From contig CM061069.1 in assembly GCA_030762895.1 (NCBI GenBank), forward strand, positions 26,283,404 to 26,347,403: a DNA stretch of 64,000 bases, written 5' to 3'. Position 1 is the first letter of the stretch. The number at the start of each line of letters is the position of its first letter. Of this stretch, positions 28,579 through 39,910 are shown piece by piece. Both the position numbers and the translations under genes were made by a program. The notes below the pieces were generated by a model that saw only the letters and a program-made list of their open reading frames with translations, ran no database searches and had not been told where the DNA came from. This DNA comes from Sophora flavescens. Its lineage: Eukaryota; Streptophyta; Magnoliopsida; Fabales; Fabaceae.

Positions 28579-31259
28579 CACTACAACAGATTAAACTTTT
28601 AATAATGCACCTTTTATAGCATTTCCGTGCGGAAATGCTATTAAAAGTGATGTAGGGACTTTTAATAGCGGTTCTTTAAGGAAACGCTATCTTAGGTATC
28701 ACCTAAGATAGCGTTTCCTTAAGGAACCACTATTAAAAGTCAAGCTGCATGAAAAGATAGCGGTTCCTTGAGGAAACGCTATCTTAACTAACCACCTAAG
28801 ATAGCATTTCCTTAAGGAACCGCTATTAAAAGTCAAGGCAGGAAAAGATAGTGGTTCCTTGAGGAAACGCTTTCTTAACTAACCACCTAAGATAGCGCTT
28901 CCGCTAGTGTTGACGGATCTGGGCAAGTATACCCAGTCGTGCAAGTAATACGGTGGTGAGACCGTTTTATCGTTCCCACGAGGACTGCGACAAGTACTAG
29001 CACGTACCAATTCAACTAATATCTAAGCGATTCTTGGATTGAAGAGAGTTCTATACTAATTATCAAGCCCACAAAAGTAAAAATAAACAAAATAAGAAAA
29101 ACAAACTCTTTTTGTAATTTTCTCAAACACTTGGAAGGCAATAAAAGAATGTTTTCAAATATGATAAAAGATGTTGGGATTAGGTTCACTAAACTTCATC
29201 CCCATGCAATGAAATGACTAATAAACAGTTTCTACTTCAATTATGACAATCAATCCACTAAATTACTCAAGCCCCGATTCCTCGGATGACAAGAGCCTAA
29301 ATCCACTAATAGACCCTAATTCCTTAGGTGGCCTAGATTAATGAATTTGCATTATGATTAGGGATTACACGATTGCTAATAAACCTAGTTCCATTCCTAG
29401 ATACAAGGTTTACTAGGTGATTAATTTCAGTTCCGGTTCTAATACGAATTTTCCAATTGCATATCAAAACACTAATCAAGTCATGGGGGTGCTAGCCACA
29501 ACAAGCATTAAGCACAGAAAATCAATTACTCAATAAAGAAGTAAAAACCATATTACAAGATTCAAGTCATATACATGAGAATTCAGAAATAGCTACCCTA
29601 ACCCCAACAATGGGAGTTTAGATACACATCATCAAAGTAAAAGGGAAAAGAAAAGATACTAAGATGAAGGAAGCGAAGAACTCCATGGAAGGATAAACAC
29701 AGCCACCACAGCAGCAGAAACTGCGTCTTCTAGGGTTTCTTGGTCGCCTCCTTATCTCCCAATCCAATCCCCCTCAATTCTGCTCTAAAACAGCTTATAA
29801 CAGGGGTTCTGGGTTTCGCACGCTCGCGGGGTGAGACGTAGCTCGCGAGGCGAATATTAAAAATCTGGGCTTCAGAGGATTGATCTCTCGCGAGGTGAGA
29901 CACTAAGGGTCTTCTCGAATACGCCCGTGATGAGTATCAGGGCCTGGGCGTGATGGCTTCTGGTCCTCAGACTCGCGAGGCGAGACACGGTTCGTGTGGC
30001 GAGACAGAAATGGTCGCATTCTCTGGCACAGTCAGCCTTCAGGATCGCGTGGCGAGGTGTGATTCGCGGGGCGAGACAGAAAGGATGACATTCTGCTGTT
30101 CCTGGTTGTCTTCAGTCTCGCGAGGCGAGTAACCTCTCGCGGGGCGAGCATTCCCAGAATTGCATTCTCCACTGTTTCTTCATTCCCTTGACTCTAAGTT
30201 AACCAGATTTTTCATTGATTCCTGCAAAACAATACCAAGAAACCGCTTCACCCGTTCCAAGGGAAAATCTAACTAAAATCAAATAAAGAATGCCTAATCT
30301 ATATGAAAAATGCATGCAAAAGTATACAGGAAACATGATGTAAAATCACACTATCAGCTAGCAAACGCTATCTTATGTACCCCTACAATAACACTTCTAT
30401 ACAGAAACGCTATTGTTTCCTTTTCCAAAATTTAAAAACAAGAGAGGCATTCAATTCCCTTGTCCCACGGTATTCTTTTTCTTTCTATCGTTAACAAGGC
30501 AATGATGTGCCTTCCTTCGTTTTTGAAGTTGCAACCTTGGGTGGTTCCACGGTTCAAATAGATCTACTCCACCCATCACGGTTTCATGGTTCCTTTGTCC
30601 AGATCTATTCCACCCATCACGATTTCATGGTTCCTTCGAAGTTCCTTCATCTCACGGTTTCAGTCGCGCCCCAAGTCCCTTCTTCCTGATCTATGTTCCT
30701 TCACGCTCCTAGTTCGTTGTCCAGACGCCAGGAGTCCGGCCGCCGCACCTGGTTCGTAGCTGACCGCCACCACACGCAGCTGACCGCACCTGCTCTGTCC
30801 AATGGTTCGTTGCTGTGTTCGTTACTGGCATTTTTGTTTATGTAATCTTAGGGTTTCAAAATTAGAGGGGATTTGAGGATTGTGTAATTTTTTTGTTTGT
30901 TTTTGTTTATGTTGTGGGTCTTCATCTTTTACACACAATTGTATTAATTTGATACATTTAATATCAAGATTTTTAGTTTTACTGTGTTTTGATTTGGTTG
31001 ATGTTTTTCATACAATTTTCTTATGTACTGGGTTTTGATGAATGAAGAGAGAATTTGGAAAAATCAGTGTAAACATTTAAAAAAAAAAACCTTAAGATAG
31101 CGTTTCTTTGAGGAAATTCTATCTTAGATGTACCCTAAGATAGCGTTTCGGAAGCGCTATCTTAGGTCAGAAGCTTTAATTGTGGGGGAATAGATAGCGT
31201 TTAAAAATGCTATTAAAAGGCATACGTAAATGCTATCTAAAGCCTTTTCTGTTGTAGTG
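28579..31259. mobile_element. Non-autonomous CACTA transposon with a nested solo LTR
   Basis: Terminal inverted repeats are CACTACAACAGA at 28579 and its complement ending at 31259. Flanking triplets are TGG and GGG, a near 3-bp duplication. Subterminal arrays contain many copies of GATAGCGTTTCCTTAAGGAA and relatives in both orientations (28640-28905 and 31085-31235), as expected for transposase-binding regions. Without the solo LTR (28908-30356) the element is about 1.2 kb. No transposase is encoded. The part from 30440 to 31080 is unlike the arrays and could be captured sequence, but no gene is recognisable in it. Confidence 0.85.
28908..30356 (-). repeat. Solo LTR inside the CACTA, TSD GCTAG
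   Basis: The ends are TGTTGACGGATC and CACACTATCA, and GCTAG is duplicated at 28903-28907 and 30357-30361. The minus-strand LTR end, GATCCGTCAACA, is like that of Athila/Tat-type LTRs that lie next to tRNA-Asp primer sites. A minus-strand TTATAAGC is near 29793-29802. TCGCGAGGCGA repeats near 29820-30150 link it to the LTR at 27088-28215. No internal part or second LTR remains, so it arose by LTR-LTR recombination. Confidence 0.88.
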
Positions 31260-31488
31260 GGGGAAGCAACTTTCCTCATAAGGAGGAGAACCTGAGGAAC
31301 CCGGGTTCTAATCCTTGTGGAGTCACTCCCATTGGGAGGTCGAGAACTAATGGGTAAAGTGCTACTCAATCAAGCGAACCAGAGATCAGTCCCATAGCGG
31401 GCCCCAAGGGCCTAAGCCGTAGGGATATTCTGGTGGACCCACTCGGTCCAAAGGGTTAATTTGGGTGTGTTTCAATAAAAAAAAATAG
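31260..31488 (+). mobile_element. SINE-like repeat
   Basis: CCCGGGTTCTAATCC (about 31299-31313) resembles the Pol III B box. The right end is A-rich (AATAAAAAAAAATAG, 31474-31488). Length of about 230 bp suits a tRNA-related SINE. The A box is not clear, and the left end abuts the CACTA terminus exactly. Confidence 0.45.
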
Positions 31489-32040
31489 TTTCATTTATTT
31501 CCAAAACTTACATTTAAATTTTATGCTTCCAATGATATTTATTCTACATTTCTGCTCACCATACTTTAAAATGTTAACGACAAACTAAGTTAAAAATATA
31601 TTTTTCAAAAAAGTATATTAAAGTTAATTATTTATTATTTTAAAATTACTTTTTAAATTTTATAGTAATCACACAAGAATTTAACAATCTAAGATGATAT
31701 TTGTTTCATGGAATGATTAATTTCTACATAAATTATATTTTCGAGAATCTCATAATTAGCAGGAATGCTTCTTTCTTATTCTCACACATGGAAATAGAAT
31801 TTTCATGTTTCATTCACAAAATTTATTCTTAATATCTTTTATATTTGAGAATGATGTCGAGTATACCAAGTACCAAAGGTCACCTAATGTTGGTTGAGGT
31901 GAACTCACCCACCAAGTCATTAACATTAATTATAAGCTTTAGTGGATAATAAGAACATTGATAGTAACATTTTTTTTATTATGTATTTATTTATTTATTA
32001 TATGAAACCCACTAAATAGTGGACTCATAATTTTCCATTT
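31489..32040. other. AT-rich region, nothing recognised
   Basis: No gene, repeat structure or terminal motif could be supported in these 550 bases. Confidence 0.6.
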
Positions 32041-33770
32041 TCTTCCTTGGGTTGACGCGTCTGTAGTACCCCTTACCAGTGTTCCGAGGGATTGACAGCC
32101 CTGATTAATAATGCAGAAGGAAGAGGTGATTTGCATGGTGTCAAGATTTGCAGGGGAGCTCCTATTATTTCTCACCTTCTTTTTGCCGATGATTGCTTCT
32201 TGTTCTTTAAAGCTAACCCTAGGGAGGCAAATGTCATGAAAAGCATCGTTAGGGTCTATGAGGAAGCTTCGGGCCAACAAATTGCTTCAAATCTTGAGGT
32301 GCAAGTTTGTTTGGGTACAGGTAAATACCTAGGTTTTCCTTCAATGATAGGTAGCAGCAAAAAGGAATTGTTTAAATTTATTAAGGACCATATTTGGCGC
32401 AAGATTAATTCTTGGGGATATAGATAATTGTCAAAAGCGGACAAGGAGATCATGATTAAATCGGTTCTTCAAGCAATTTCTACATACTTCATGATCATTT
32501 TTCTCATTCCTACTTCTCTTGCGGATGAGATTCAAAAAAGTTTGAATTCTTTTTTGTGGGGAAGTGGAGGTGATAGAAATAAAGGAACAAAATGGATGTC
32601 TTGGGACAAGCTAGCCATGCCCAAGAATGATAGTGGAATGGGTTTCCTTAATCTTCATGTTTTTAATGTTGCACTACTTGGAAAACAAGGTTGGAGGCTT
32701 ATGTCTCAACCGAATACCCTTGTGGCTATGTTATTCAAAGCTAAATATTACCCAAAGTGTGTTTTTTTGGAAGCAAGAAGAGGAAATAATTCAAGCTTTG
32801 TTTGGAGGAGCTTGCATGAGGCTAGGGCTATTTTGAAGGAAGGTATTAGGTGGTGTATAGGGCCTGGAAATGTTAGAATTTTTGTTGATCCTTGGCTCCA
32901 TGGGGGTCAGCAGCCTCAACCAGTTGATGCAACCCACTTGAATTTGTCTTTACGTATTACAGACTTGTGGTTAGCTGGAAGGAAAGCTTGGGATGAAAAC
33001 TTGGTAAGAAGTTGGCTCGACCATCAGACTTCAGAGGCAGTGTTGCGCATCCCTTTATTTGATTTGGTAAAGCATGATAACCTGGTATGGACACAAGACT
33101 AAAAAGGGCAATACACAGTTAGGTCCGCGTACAAACTATGTATGGAGAAGTTGTTGGATACCTCAGAGTTGTGCAAACCTGGGAACTAGATGGATCTTTG
33201 GCGTCTACCGGTTCCACCAAAGGTTAAAAAATTTCCTTTGGAGAGCTTGTAGAGGTGTATTGCCAACAAGGGAGAATGTTCGGCATAGAGGAGGGGTTGT
33301 GTGCGTGGTGCAGTAACAATGCAAAAAGAATTATCCATGTGCTTATCACTTGCCAGAAGAGCATGCAAATATGGAGGAACTTGAACCTTTGACATGTCAT
33401 TGAGAATCACCTTGATAATGCTGAGTCTTGCTGTGATCTTTTCTTTAGTGTGCTTTCGGTCTTGCAGGAGGAGTTGGGTAATGACTTGATGGAGTTTGTG
33501 GAGGAGTAGAAACCAAAAAGTTTGGGAGAATGTAGAGGAAAGGCCAGCAACTATTGTATGGAGTGGGAAGGTGTTGCTGGAAGATTGGGAGAAGGTGCGT
33601 TTGCAGCATAGCAGAAGCCCAGAACATGTAGGTTCGAGTGTCCCTTGCACATGGAGGAGGCCGCCCCAAGGGTCTCTAAAATGCAACATAGATGCTTCCT
33701 TTTCAGAGCAGCTTAGTCGAGTAGGCATTGGTATTTGTTTAAGGGATGATTTATTGATTTATAAGGTTAA
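32041..33770 (+). pseudogene. L1-type LINE, 5'-truncated RT to RNase H
   Basis: The reading opens inside the reverse transcriptase (GLTALINNAEG region near 32085). The catalytic box LLFADDC is near 32178-32198. Compared with typical plant LINE RTs, about 25 residues seem missing after SGQQI (near 32300), before GTGKYLGFPSM. A stop at 32425 is followed in frame by the RT C-terminus, LSKADKEIMIKSVLQAI, and the zinc-binding zf-RVT region (about 33095-33370), with several stops and shifts. A plant-type RNase H start, GSLKCNIDASF, lies near 33674-33710, and the match ends near 33750. No ORF1 or endonuclease is present. Dead copy. Confidence 0.88.
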
Positions 33771-34635
33771 TTATGTAAAAATATTTGAAAATTTTGTCAT
33801 GTAAAGTGTGAAAGATAAATCTTCATTATAAACCTTATCCTTAAAAAAAAAATTTACTCTTTTCCCCGACAAGTTAACATTTTTTATAAAATATATTCAT
33901 CTATAATATGAACAAACAAACTGTTGTCATTTGACTTCATTCTCCTTGTTTTTTCCCTTTTGTTTTTCCTGACACTGAACCCGTTCATCTTGCCATACTA
34001 TTTTTAAGTGTTTGAGTTTTGTTGTAAATTTTTAAATGGATATCTGAACATTGAATTTAATTGGTATGTATTGTCAATATTAAAAATTTTATATACTATC
34101 TTAAAAGTTACATATGTCATGATTTATAGTTGATTGATAGTGTAAAAAACTTTACACTTATCAATGCATAACATTTAAATTCTTTAAAATTTTCCACTTG
34201 AAAGTATTGTAAGGGAGTTATAAGGTGACTTAGTGGTTTGGGAGGAGGGAGATATGATTTACATAAAATATAATTTAATACCATTATTATTTGCAAATAA
34301 ACTATTTAAAAATTAAAATATAATTATTTTATTTATTATTTAAAGGATAAATATTATTAATAAACAAATATATTTTTTATTTAATTTTTTTCCAATTTAT
34401 AATAATATATTATGTAGTTATTAATGAACATATGAATGTGATAATAGTCAATATAGAATCCGTTGCTACCCGCATGTGGACTGTGGGAGACTGGAGAGGC
34501 TATATTATACCCAGAACCTTCTTTTAATTATTAGTAACAATTTGACACGAAAAAAAGTTAATAATTTGACATGTGGCATGAGCTGTACAAAGTTATTGCG
34601 TTTTGTATATACTATATACTCTAGATTTTTTTAAC

Positions 34636-34780
34636 ATGTACAATTTTATATATGTTAATGAATCATAAAATAGAAATGATGTATTGGAAATAATGTCTTT
34701 TTAATTTTTAAGAATTGAATACACAACTTTCAATATAATATTTTTATTTTTGGTTTCTTAACATATATAAAATTGTACAT
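34636..34780. repeat. Short inverted-repeat element
   Basis: Bases 34636-34658 and 34758-34780 are perfect reverse complements (23 bp, ATGTACAATTTT... and its mirror), separated by 99 bp. It could be a small MITE or hairpin; no target duplication was found. Confidence 0.6.
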
Positions 34781-35786
34781 CAATACTATATAGATGATAA
34801 AAAAAAAATTTAAAATGCAAAAACCGGCTTACCGGTAACCAGTGGTGAAATGGGACAAAGTTCTGGTGTTCCAGATTCACTTTGGAGGATGTTACCGCAT
34901 GGACTACCCATATGATAGAAGAATTTTAGACCAATCCATTAATGTAGGGAAAGCCAACAATTACAAACACGCACATCATTGAAGGATCACACTCATCAAT
35001 TAAATAAAATAAAAAATATTTTATAAATAAAGAATGATGTTTACACAATTTATATGTCAAAATGTCTGCACATATATATTGCTGATGTGAAGAAATTTCA
35101 ATTTGATAAAACATAAATAAAAACATATTTAAGCGGTACTTTTTAATTACACTATTGGATGAAGCTACATCAACATTTTTGTATGATTTTTAACATAAAA
35201 AGAAAAAAAAAATATTTATAATGATTTTACGAAACTTGGTTCATAATGCATACATCCAATAATTCACAATATCAATTGACAATATTACTAGAGATAGGCT
35301 GTGGAGAACCCGATGACAGAGAATCCAAACTCGGCAACAGGGTCGTCCTTGATATTTTGGATGTCGTGTGTGAAATGAAAAATGGATGTCCTTTTTTTAT
35401 AAGTCATTTGTGTGCGTGTGAAGTTCAAAAAACTAGTCATTAATTGTTTTAATACAACCTCAAGTTAAACAAAATTTTACCGAATAAATAGAAAAAATTA
35501 CAATATCAAATTACAAAAGATTATAGTAAAAATAGTGGGATCTCATGAGATTAAATTAGAACCTGATTATTGAAGTGTCATGCATTTTTCTTTAAAATGA
35601 CAATGACTGTTCGGGTATGAGACCCATTGATATAATAATTGTTTATTTTCTTAAAAATTCTATGAGGTATGACTTACATGCTTATCTGATGTTTTGTGTT
35701 GTGCATATGATTATTGTGGTTAATCCATATATTGGTATATCACTCTTGCATATTTTCTTGTTGTTTTCTCTTCCTTTATGGAATTG

Positions 35787-35787
<1 letters not shown>

Positions 35788-35816
<29 letters not shown>
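35788..35816. repeat. (TA)n microsatellite
   Basis: Fourteen TA dinucleotides in a row just before the exon-like ORF at 35838. Confidence 0.9.
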
Positions 35817-35822
<6 letters not shown>

Positions 35823-35837
35823 TGCTATGATCTATGA

Positions 35838-36360
35838 ATATATCCAACCAAAAAGAGAAAACGTAACACAGATCAGAATATTGATGATGGCATGTCTAAC
35901 CTTTGCATCCCCTTGGCACCGGCGGGGGCGCGGACCCTGACCATTGAGGATGTTCAAAACACTGGCACGTGGGTCATGCATCTGGGATCCCACGCCACTA
36001 CTTATACCGGACCAGTGAGTTCTCTTGAGGGCAATGTAGAGGCTGGACCACAACGCAGAGTACAGACGGTTGAGTCAGTGAGGATATCTCTACACCCACT
36101 TGGTACTATCTTTAGCGTTTAGCTGAGCACGGACAATTGCACTTTCATCCACCACTTGGAGAGCCACTCCCTGGAGTTGTTCCCGATTCACCACCGGAGG
36201 AGGATCCAGAAGAGTTTTACGATGAGGAGCCTGAGTATTTTGTGATTGATGATGATGATGACGACTCTCCTGATGAAGGAGTGGAAGTGTTGGATGCTTC
36301 ACCTGATGTTTCATTCGGGAGTGGGGGTGTTTATCCTGGCCTTCCTAACGGCCATCTTTA
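35838..36360 (+). pseudogene. Spliced-looking ORF at the left LTR of the third Tekay element
   Basis: An open frame from 35838 holds a basic cluster KKRKR near 35850-35865, then GARTLTIEDVQNTGTWVMHL (35932-35990), and runs into VES at 36070-36078. From 36079 the sequence is homologous to the right LTR (48500 on), where an AG acceptor stands instead. A missing base near 36093 and a TAG near 36117 break the frame. A final open frame with PEEDPEEFYDEEPEYF and a run of six Asp ends at 36358-36360. No known family was recognised. It could be a captured host exon set or an LTR-encoded accessory protein. Confidence 0.5.
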
Positions 36361-36769
36361 GACAGACCGGCTATAGGTGTCTTATGGGGGTAGGGTATCT
36401 TTTGTCTGGCTGATTCCTGGCTTCTGAGAGTCACGGTGTTTTGAGATGTGGTTCCGGACCTTTTTGCTTCTTGTTGTTTACATTCCTTTTCCTTACCTTT
36501 CAACTTATGTCAATGGCCTACTCTTATAAAGGCCCTATGTTATTTTGTACTTAAGACTTGATGCTACAACTGTTGATGCTTATATATACATATGTATGTT
36601 TATGTTGTTCATGTTCCGAGTGTTCATCTTTAGAAAAAAAAAATTTGTATCACCATTTTGAGAATACTTATTTACCAAGAAAATATTATTTTATGAAAGT
36701 AACCAGCAAAGTAATAAATTTTATTTTCCGCAACGGGTAACCATGTGATGCCCAAGTTAGGGTGTTGCA
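36079..36769 (+). repeat. Left LTR of the third Tekay element (partial)
   Basis: It is colinear with 48500-49188, from the ORF segment through CCGCAACGGGTAACCATG to the LTR end. Everything upstream of the putative splice point is missing or replaced by the exon-like sequence at 35838-36078. Confidence 0.85.
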
Positions 36770-36773
36770 TTAG

Positions 36774-36788
36774 TGGTATCAAAGCTGG
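36774..36788 (+). other. Primer-binding site, tRNA-Met type
   Basis: TGGTATCAAAGC lies four bases after the LTR end. One base differs from the usual TGGTATCAGAGC. Confidence 0.82.
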
Positions 36789-36952
36789 TCGAGTCTTTCA
36801 GGAATCTTTGGGTTTAGGTCTGTTGTGTTGATGTTGTGTGTTCTCTGACTTAGACTTGTTTGAATTACTTCTTAGAAGTAATGTGTGATAATCAGTGAGT
36901 TTACGTTTCATTTTCTGGTTACCTTTTTACTGATTATGTCCTGCAGGTCAGT

Positions 36953-37995
36953 ATGGAACCAGGAGGTCCACGTGGATGTGGTTGCGGAAGAGGCTATGGT
37001 GGAATGGACTATGCGGCACAGGTAATGGTTGATGTTACTGCTGCAATTGCTTTTCAGACTGCAACAATGGCTGCTTAGAACCAACAAGAGCATATGAGGG
37101 CTGAACAAGCAGCTGAAGGCAAGTATCTGACTGCTTTTAGGCGCCAGAACCCATCCCAGTTCGATGGAGACGTAGATCCTATGAAGGTCGATCTATGGAT
37201 TCAGGATTTGGAGAAAATATTTGAGCTGATATACACACCAGAGGGAGTGAAGGTATCTTTTGCTATTTTTCTACTGGAATGAGATGCAGAATATTGGTGG
37301 AAAGGCACCAAGCAGCTACTGGAGGCTGAACAACAGGAGATTACTTGGCCGGTATTCCACGATAGGTTTCTGAACAACTATTTTCCTCAAAGTGCTTGAA
37401 CTGAAAAAGAGCAAGAATTTCTATGTTTACATCAGAGGGACATGTCTATCGGGGAATACGCGGCAAAATTTGAGTCACTTGCTAAGTATTTCCACTTTTT
37501 CCAGAACAACCCAGATGAAAATGGAAGTGTGAGAGGTTTGAAGGAGGATTGCGCTTCGAAATCAAGGAGTTAGTACTGCCGCTGGAAATCAAGAACTTTC
37601 GGGCTTTAGCGGAGAAGTGTGGGAAGTTTAAACAAATGAGGAAGTGAAGAGACAGTAGATGGAATATTGGAGGACCCTCTCAATATAAGAATCAATTTCA
37701 GAATCAGAACCAAATAAGAAAGCAGAACCAGAGGAAACCGTACTTTCGACCACCAAGTAACAACCAGAGTCAGCAATCATATCGTTCCGGTACTTCTGGA
37801 ACTGGAACTGGGGGCCAGAGAAACCAAAGCCAAGGGCAAGAGAGGAGATGTTACAAGTGTGGCGACCCAAGTCACATGATTGATGCTTGCCCGATGAGGG
37901 GAATGAAGTGTTTCAACTGCGATCGTTTTGGGCATATGGCAAAGGACTGCAGAGAACCAAAGCGTGAACCAGCTGTCAATAACACCAGAGCCAAC
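36953..37995 (+). pseudogene. Gag of the third Tekay element
   Basis: The start ATG at 36953 gives a Gly-rich N-terminus (MEPGGPRG). The gag domain spans about 37095-37640 and contains the FDGDVDPM block, EYWWKG near 37290 and SIGEYAAKFESL near 37446-37480. Stops interrupt it (near 37077, 37279, 37398 and 37645) and a frameshift lies near 37530. A Gln/Asn-rich linker leads to two CCHC zinc knuckles, CYKCGDPSHMIDAC (about 37852-37890) and CFNCDRFGHMAKDC (about 37912-37950). The zinc knuckles are better kept than in the first Tekay element. Confidence 0.87.
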
Positions 37996-38441
37996 AAACT
38001 GACTGCTAAAGGAAGGGTTTACACTATGAGCGGAGTTGAGGCTTCGAACTCTGACGATCTCGTACAAGGTAAATGCGACATAGCTGGCAATCTTTTAACT
38101 GTACTTTTTGATTCGGGTGCGACACATTCTTTCATTTCGATGGATTGTGTGAAACTTCTAAACTTGCCTATTTCTTCATTACCATATGATCTAATTGTTT
38201 CAACCCCAACTGCTAAGCCAGTTATTATCAACTATGTTTGCTTGAACTGTCTTATCATTGTTCAGGATAGACATTTTCTTGTAGATCTTATCTGTTTGCC
38301 TTTAATTCAGTTAGATGTAATTTTAGGCATGGATTGGTTATCTTCCAACCATATTTTGATAAACTGTGCTCAGAAAACTTTAGTTTTTCCTAAGGACGAG
38401 AGTTCTGTATTTTTATCTGCTAGTCAAATAAAGCTTCTTTG
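37996..38441 (+). pseudogene. Protease domain of the third Tekay element
   Basis: The active-site block DSGATHSFIS is near 38109-38138, and LDVILGMDWLSS near 38310-38345 is the second conserved block. The frame is open from the zinc knuckles to a stop at 38440, after which RT sequence continues in a changed frame. Confidence 0.87.
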
Positions 38442-39905
38442 AAAGAGGGAGCTCAATGATACATGTTACTGTTTTCCTTAGACGTTAAGAACGAGTTAGA
38501 CTTAGAGTCCATACCTGTCGTCAATGAGTTTCTGGAAGTTTTTCCTGAAGATGTACCTGGACTGCCACCTGTTCGAGACATCGAGTTCGTGATTGATCTA
38601 GTACCCGGCACTTGACCTATATCCATGGCACCATATCGTATGTCGCCATCTGAGCGAGAGAACTTGAAAGATCAACTTATGGAGTTGATGAAGAAGGAAT
38701 TTATTAGATCAAATGTATCACCATGGGGAGCCCCAGTCTTATTAGTAAAGAAGAAAGATGGAACTTCTCGGTTATGTGTGGATTTCCGTCAGTTGAACAA
38801 GGTGACGATCCGAACAAGTATCCGCTTCCAAGGATAGATGATTTAATGGACTAGTTACGCGGGGCGTCTGTTTTCACGAAGACATATTTACGATCAGGCT
38901 ACCATCAAATTTGTGTGAAGGCAAAATATGTTCCGAAGACGGCGTTTCGAAAATGCTGTGGGCATTATGAGTATCTGGTGATATAGTTTGGAGTGATGAA
39001 TGCTCTTGCTATATTCATGGACTACATGAATAGGATTTTTCGTCCTTACTTAGATCAGTTTATCGTTGTATTTATCGATGACATTCTAATCTATTCTCCA
39101 AACAAAGAAAAGCATGTTGAACATCTCTATATAGTTCTTCAAATCTTAAGGGTGAGGTAACTTTACGCAAAGCCAAAAAAGTACGTATTTTGGTTAGACC
39201 AAGTTCAGTTCTTAGGTCATGTCATCTCGCGTGAAGGAATCGCAGTGGATCCGTCAAAAGTTGAAGTTGTTTTAGAATGGGAAAGACCAAAGACGGTAAC
39301 AAAGATCCGTAGTTTCGTGGGTTTGACTGGATACTCTAGGAGATTCATTGAGGGATTCTCCAAGATAGTAGGACCTCTTACCCAGTTGACTCGGAAGGAT
39401 CAAGCTTTTACATGGACTGAAGCATGTGAGGAAAGTTTTCAAGAGCTAAATAGAAGATTGACAACTTCACCTGTATTAGTATTACCTGATCCTAAGAAAC
39501 CTTTTGAGGTTTATTGTGATGCTTCACATCGGGGGTTAGGTTGTGTACTGATGCAAAATCGGAAGGTTGTAGTTTATGCTTCAAGACAGTTAAAGATTCA
39601 TGAGAGGAATTATCCTACACATGATTTGGAATTAGCAGCAGTAGTTTTTGCTTTGAAGATCTGGAGACATAATCTGTATGGAGCTACATTCAATGTTTTC
39701 AGTGATCGCAAATGTTTGAAGTACCTGTTCGATCAGAAGGAGCTAAACATGCGGTAGAGACATTGGTTGGAATTCTTGAAGGAATATGATTTCGAACTAT
39801 AGTACCACCCTGGAAAAGAAAATGTGGTAGAAGATGCCTTGAGTAGAAAGTCAATACATGCATCTGTAATGATGGTCATAGAGCAAGAGTTGTTGGAACA
39901 GTTCT
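38442..39905 (+). pseudogene. Reverse transcriptase and RNase H of the third Tekay element
   Basis: RT begins with the [10 protein letters not shown] and [10 protein letters not shown] blocks near 38540-38660. A frameshift lies near 38805-38820 and stops occur in the palm region. The catalytic box FIDDIL is intact near 39072-39090. RNase H follows in a long open frame (39245-39757) with YCDASH near 39511-39528 and ends after DALSRKS near 39835. Further stops are at 39755, 39800 and 39906. Several replace Gln or Arg codons and fit C-to-T change. Confidence 0.88.
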
Positions 39906-39910
39906 GAGAT

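Larger units (their letters stand above)
33771..35837. other. AT-rich intergenic DNA without a gene
   Basis: About 2 kb of AT-rich sequence. Small ORFs have no recognisable domain. It contains a 23-bp inverted repeat (34636-34780) and a TA microsatellite (35788-35816). It may include decayed repeats I cannot name. Confidence 0.6.

Noticed and set aside
33186..33728. Minus-strand open frame of 180 codons
   Set aside because: Antisense to the LINE zinc-binding and RNase H part; no domain of its own.
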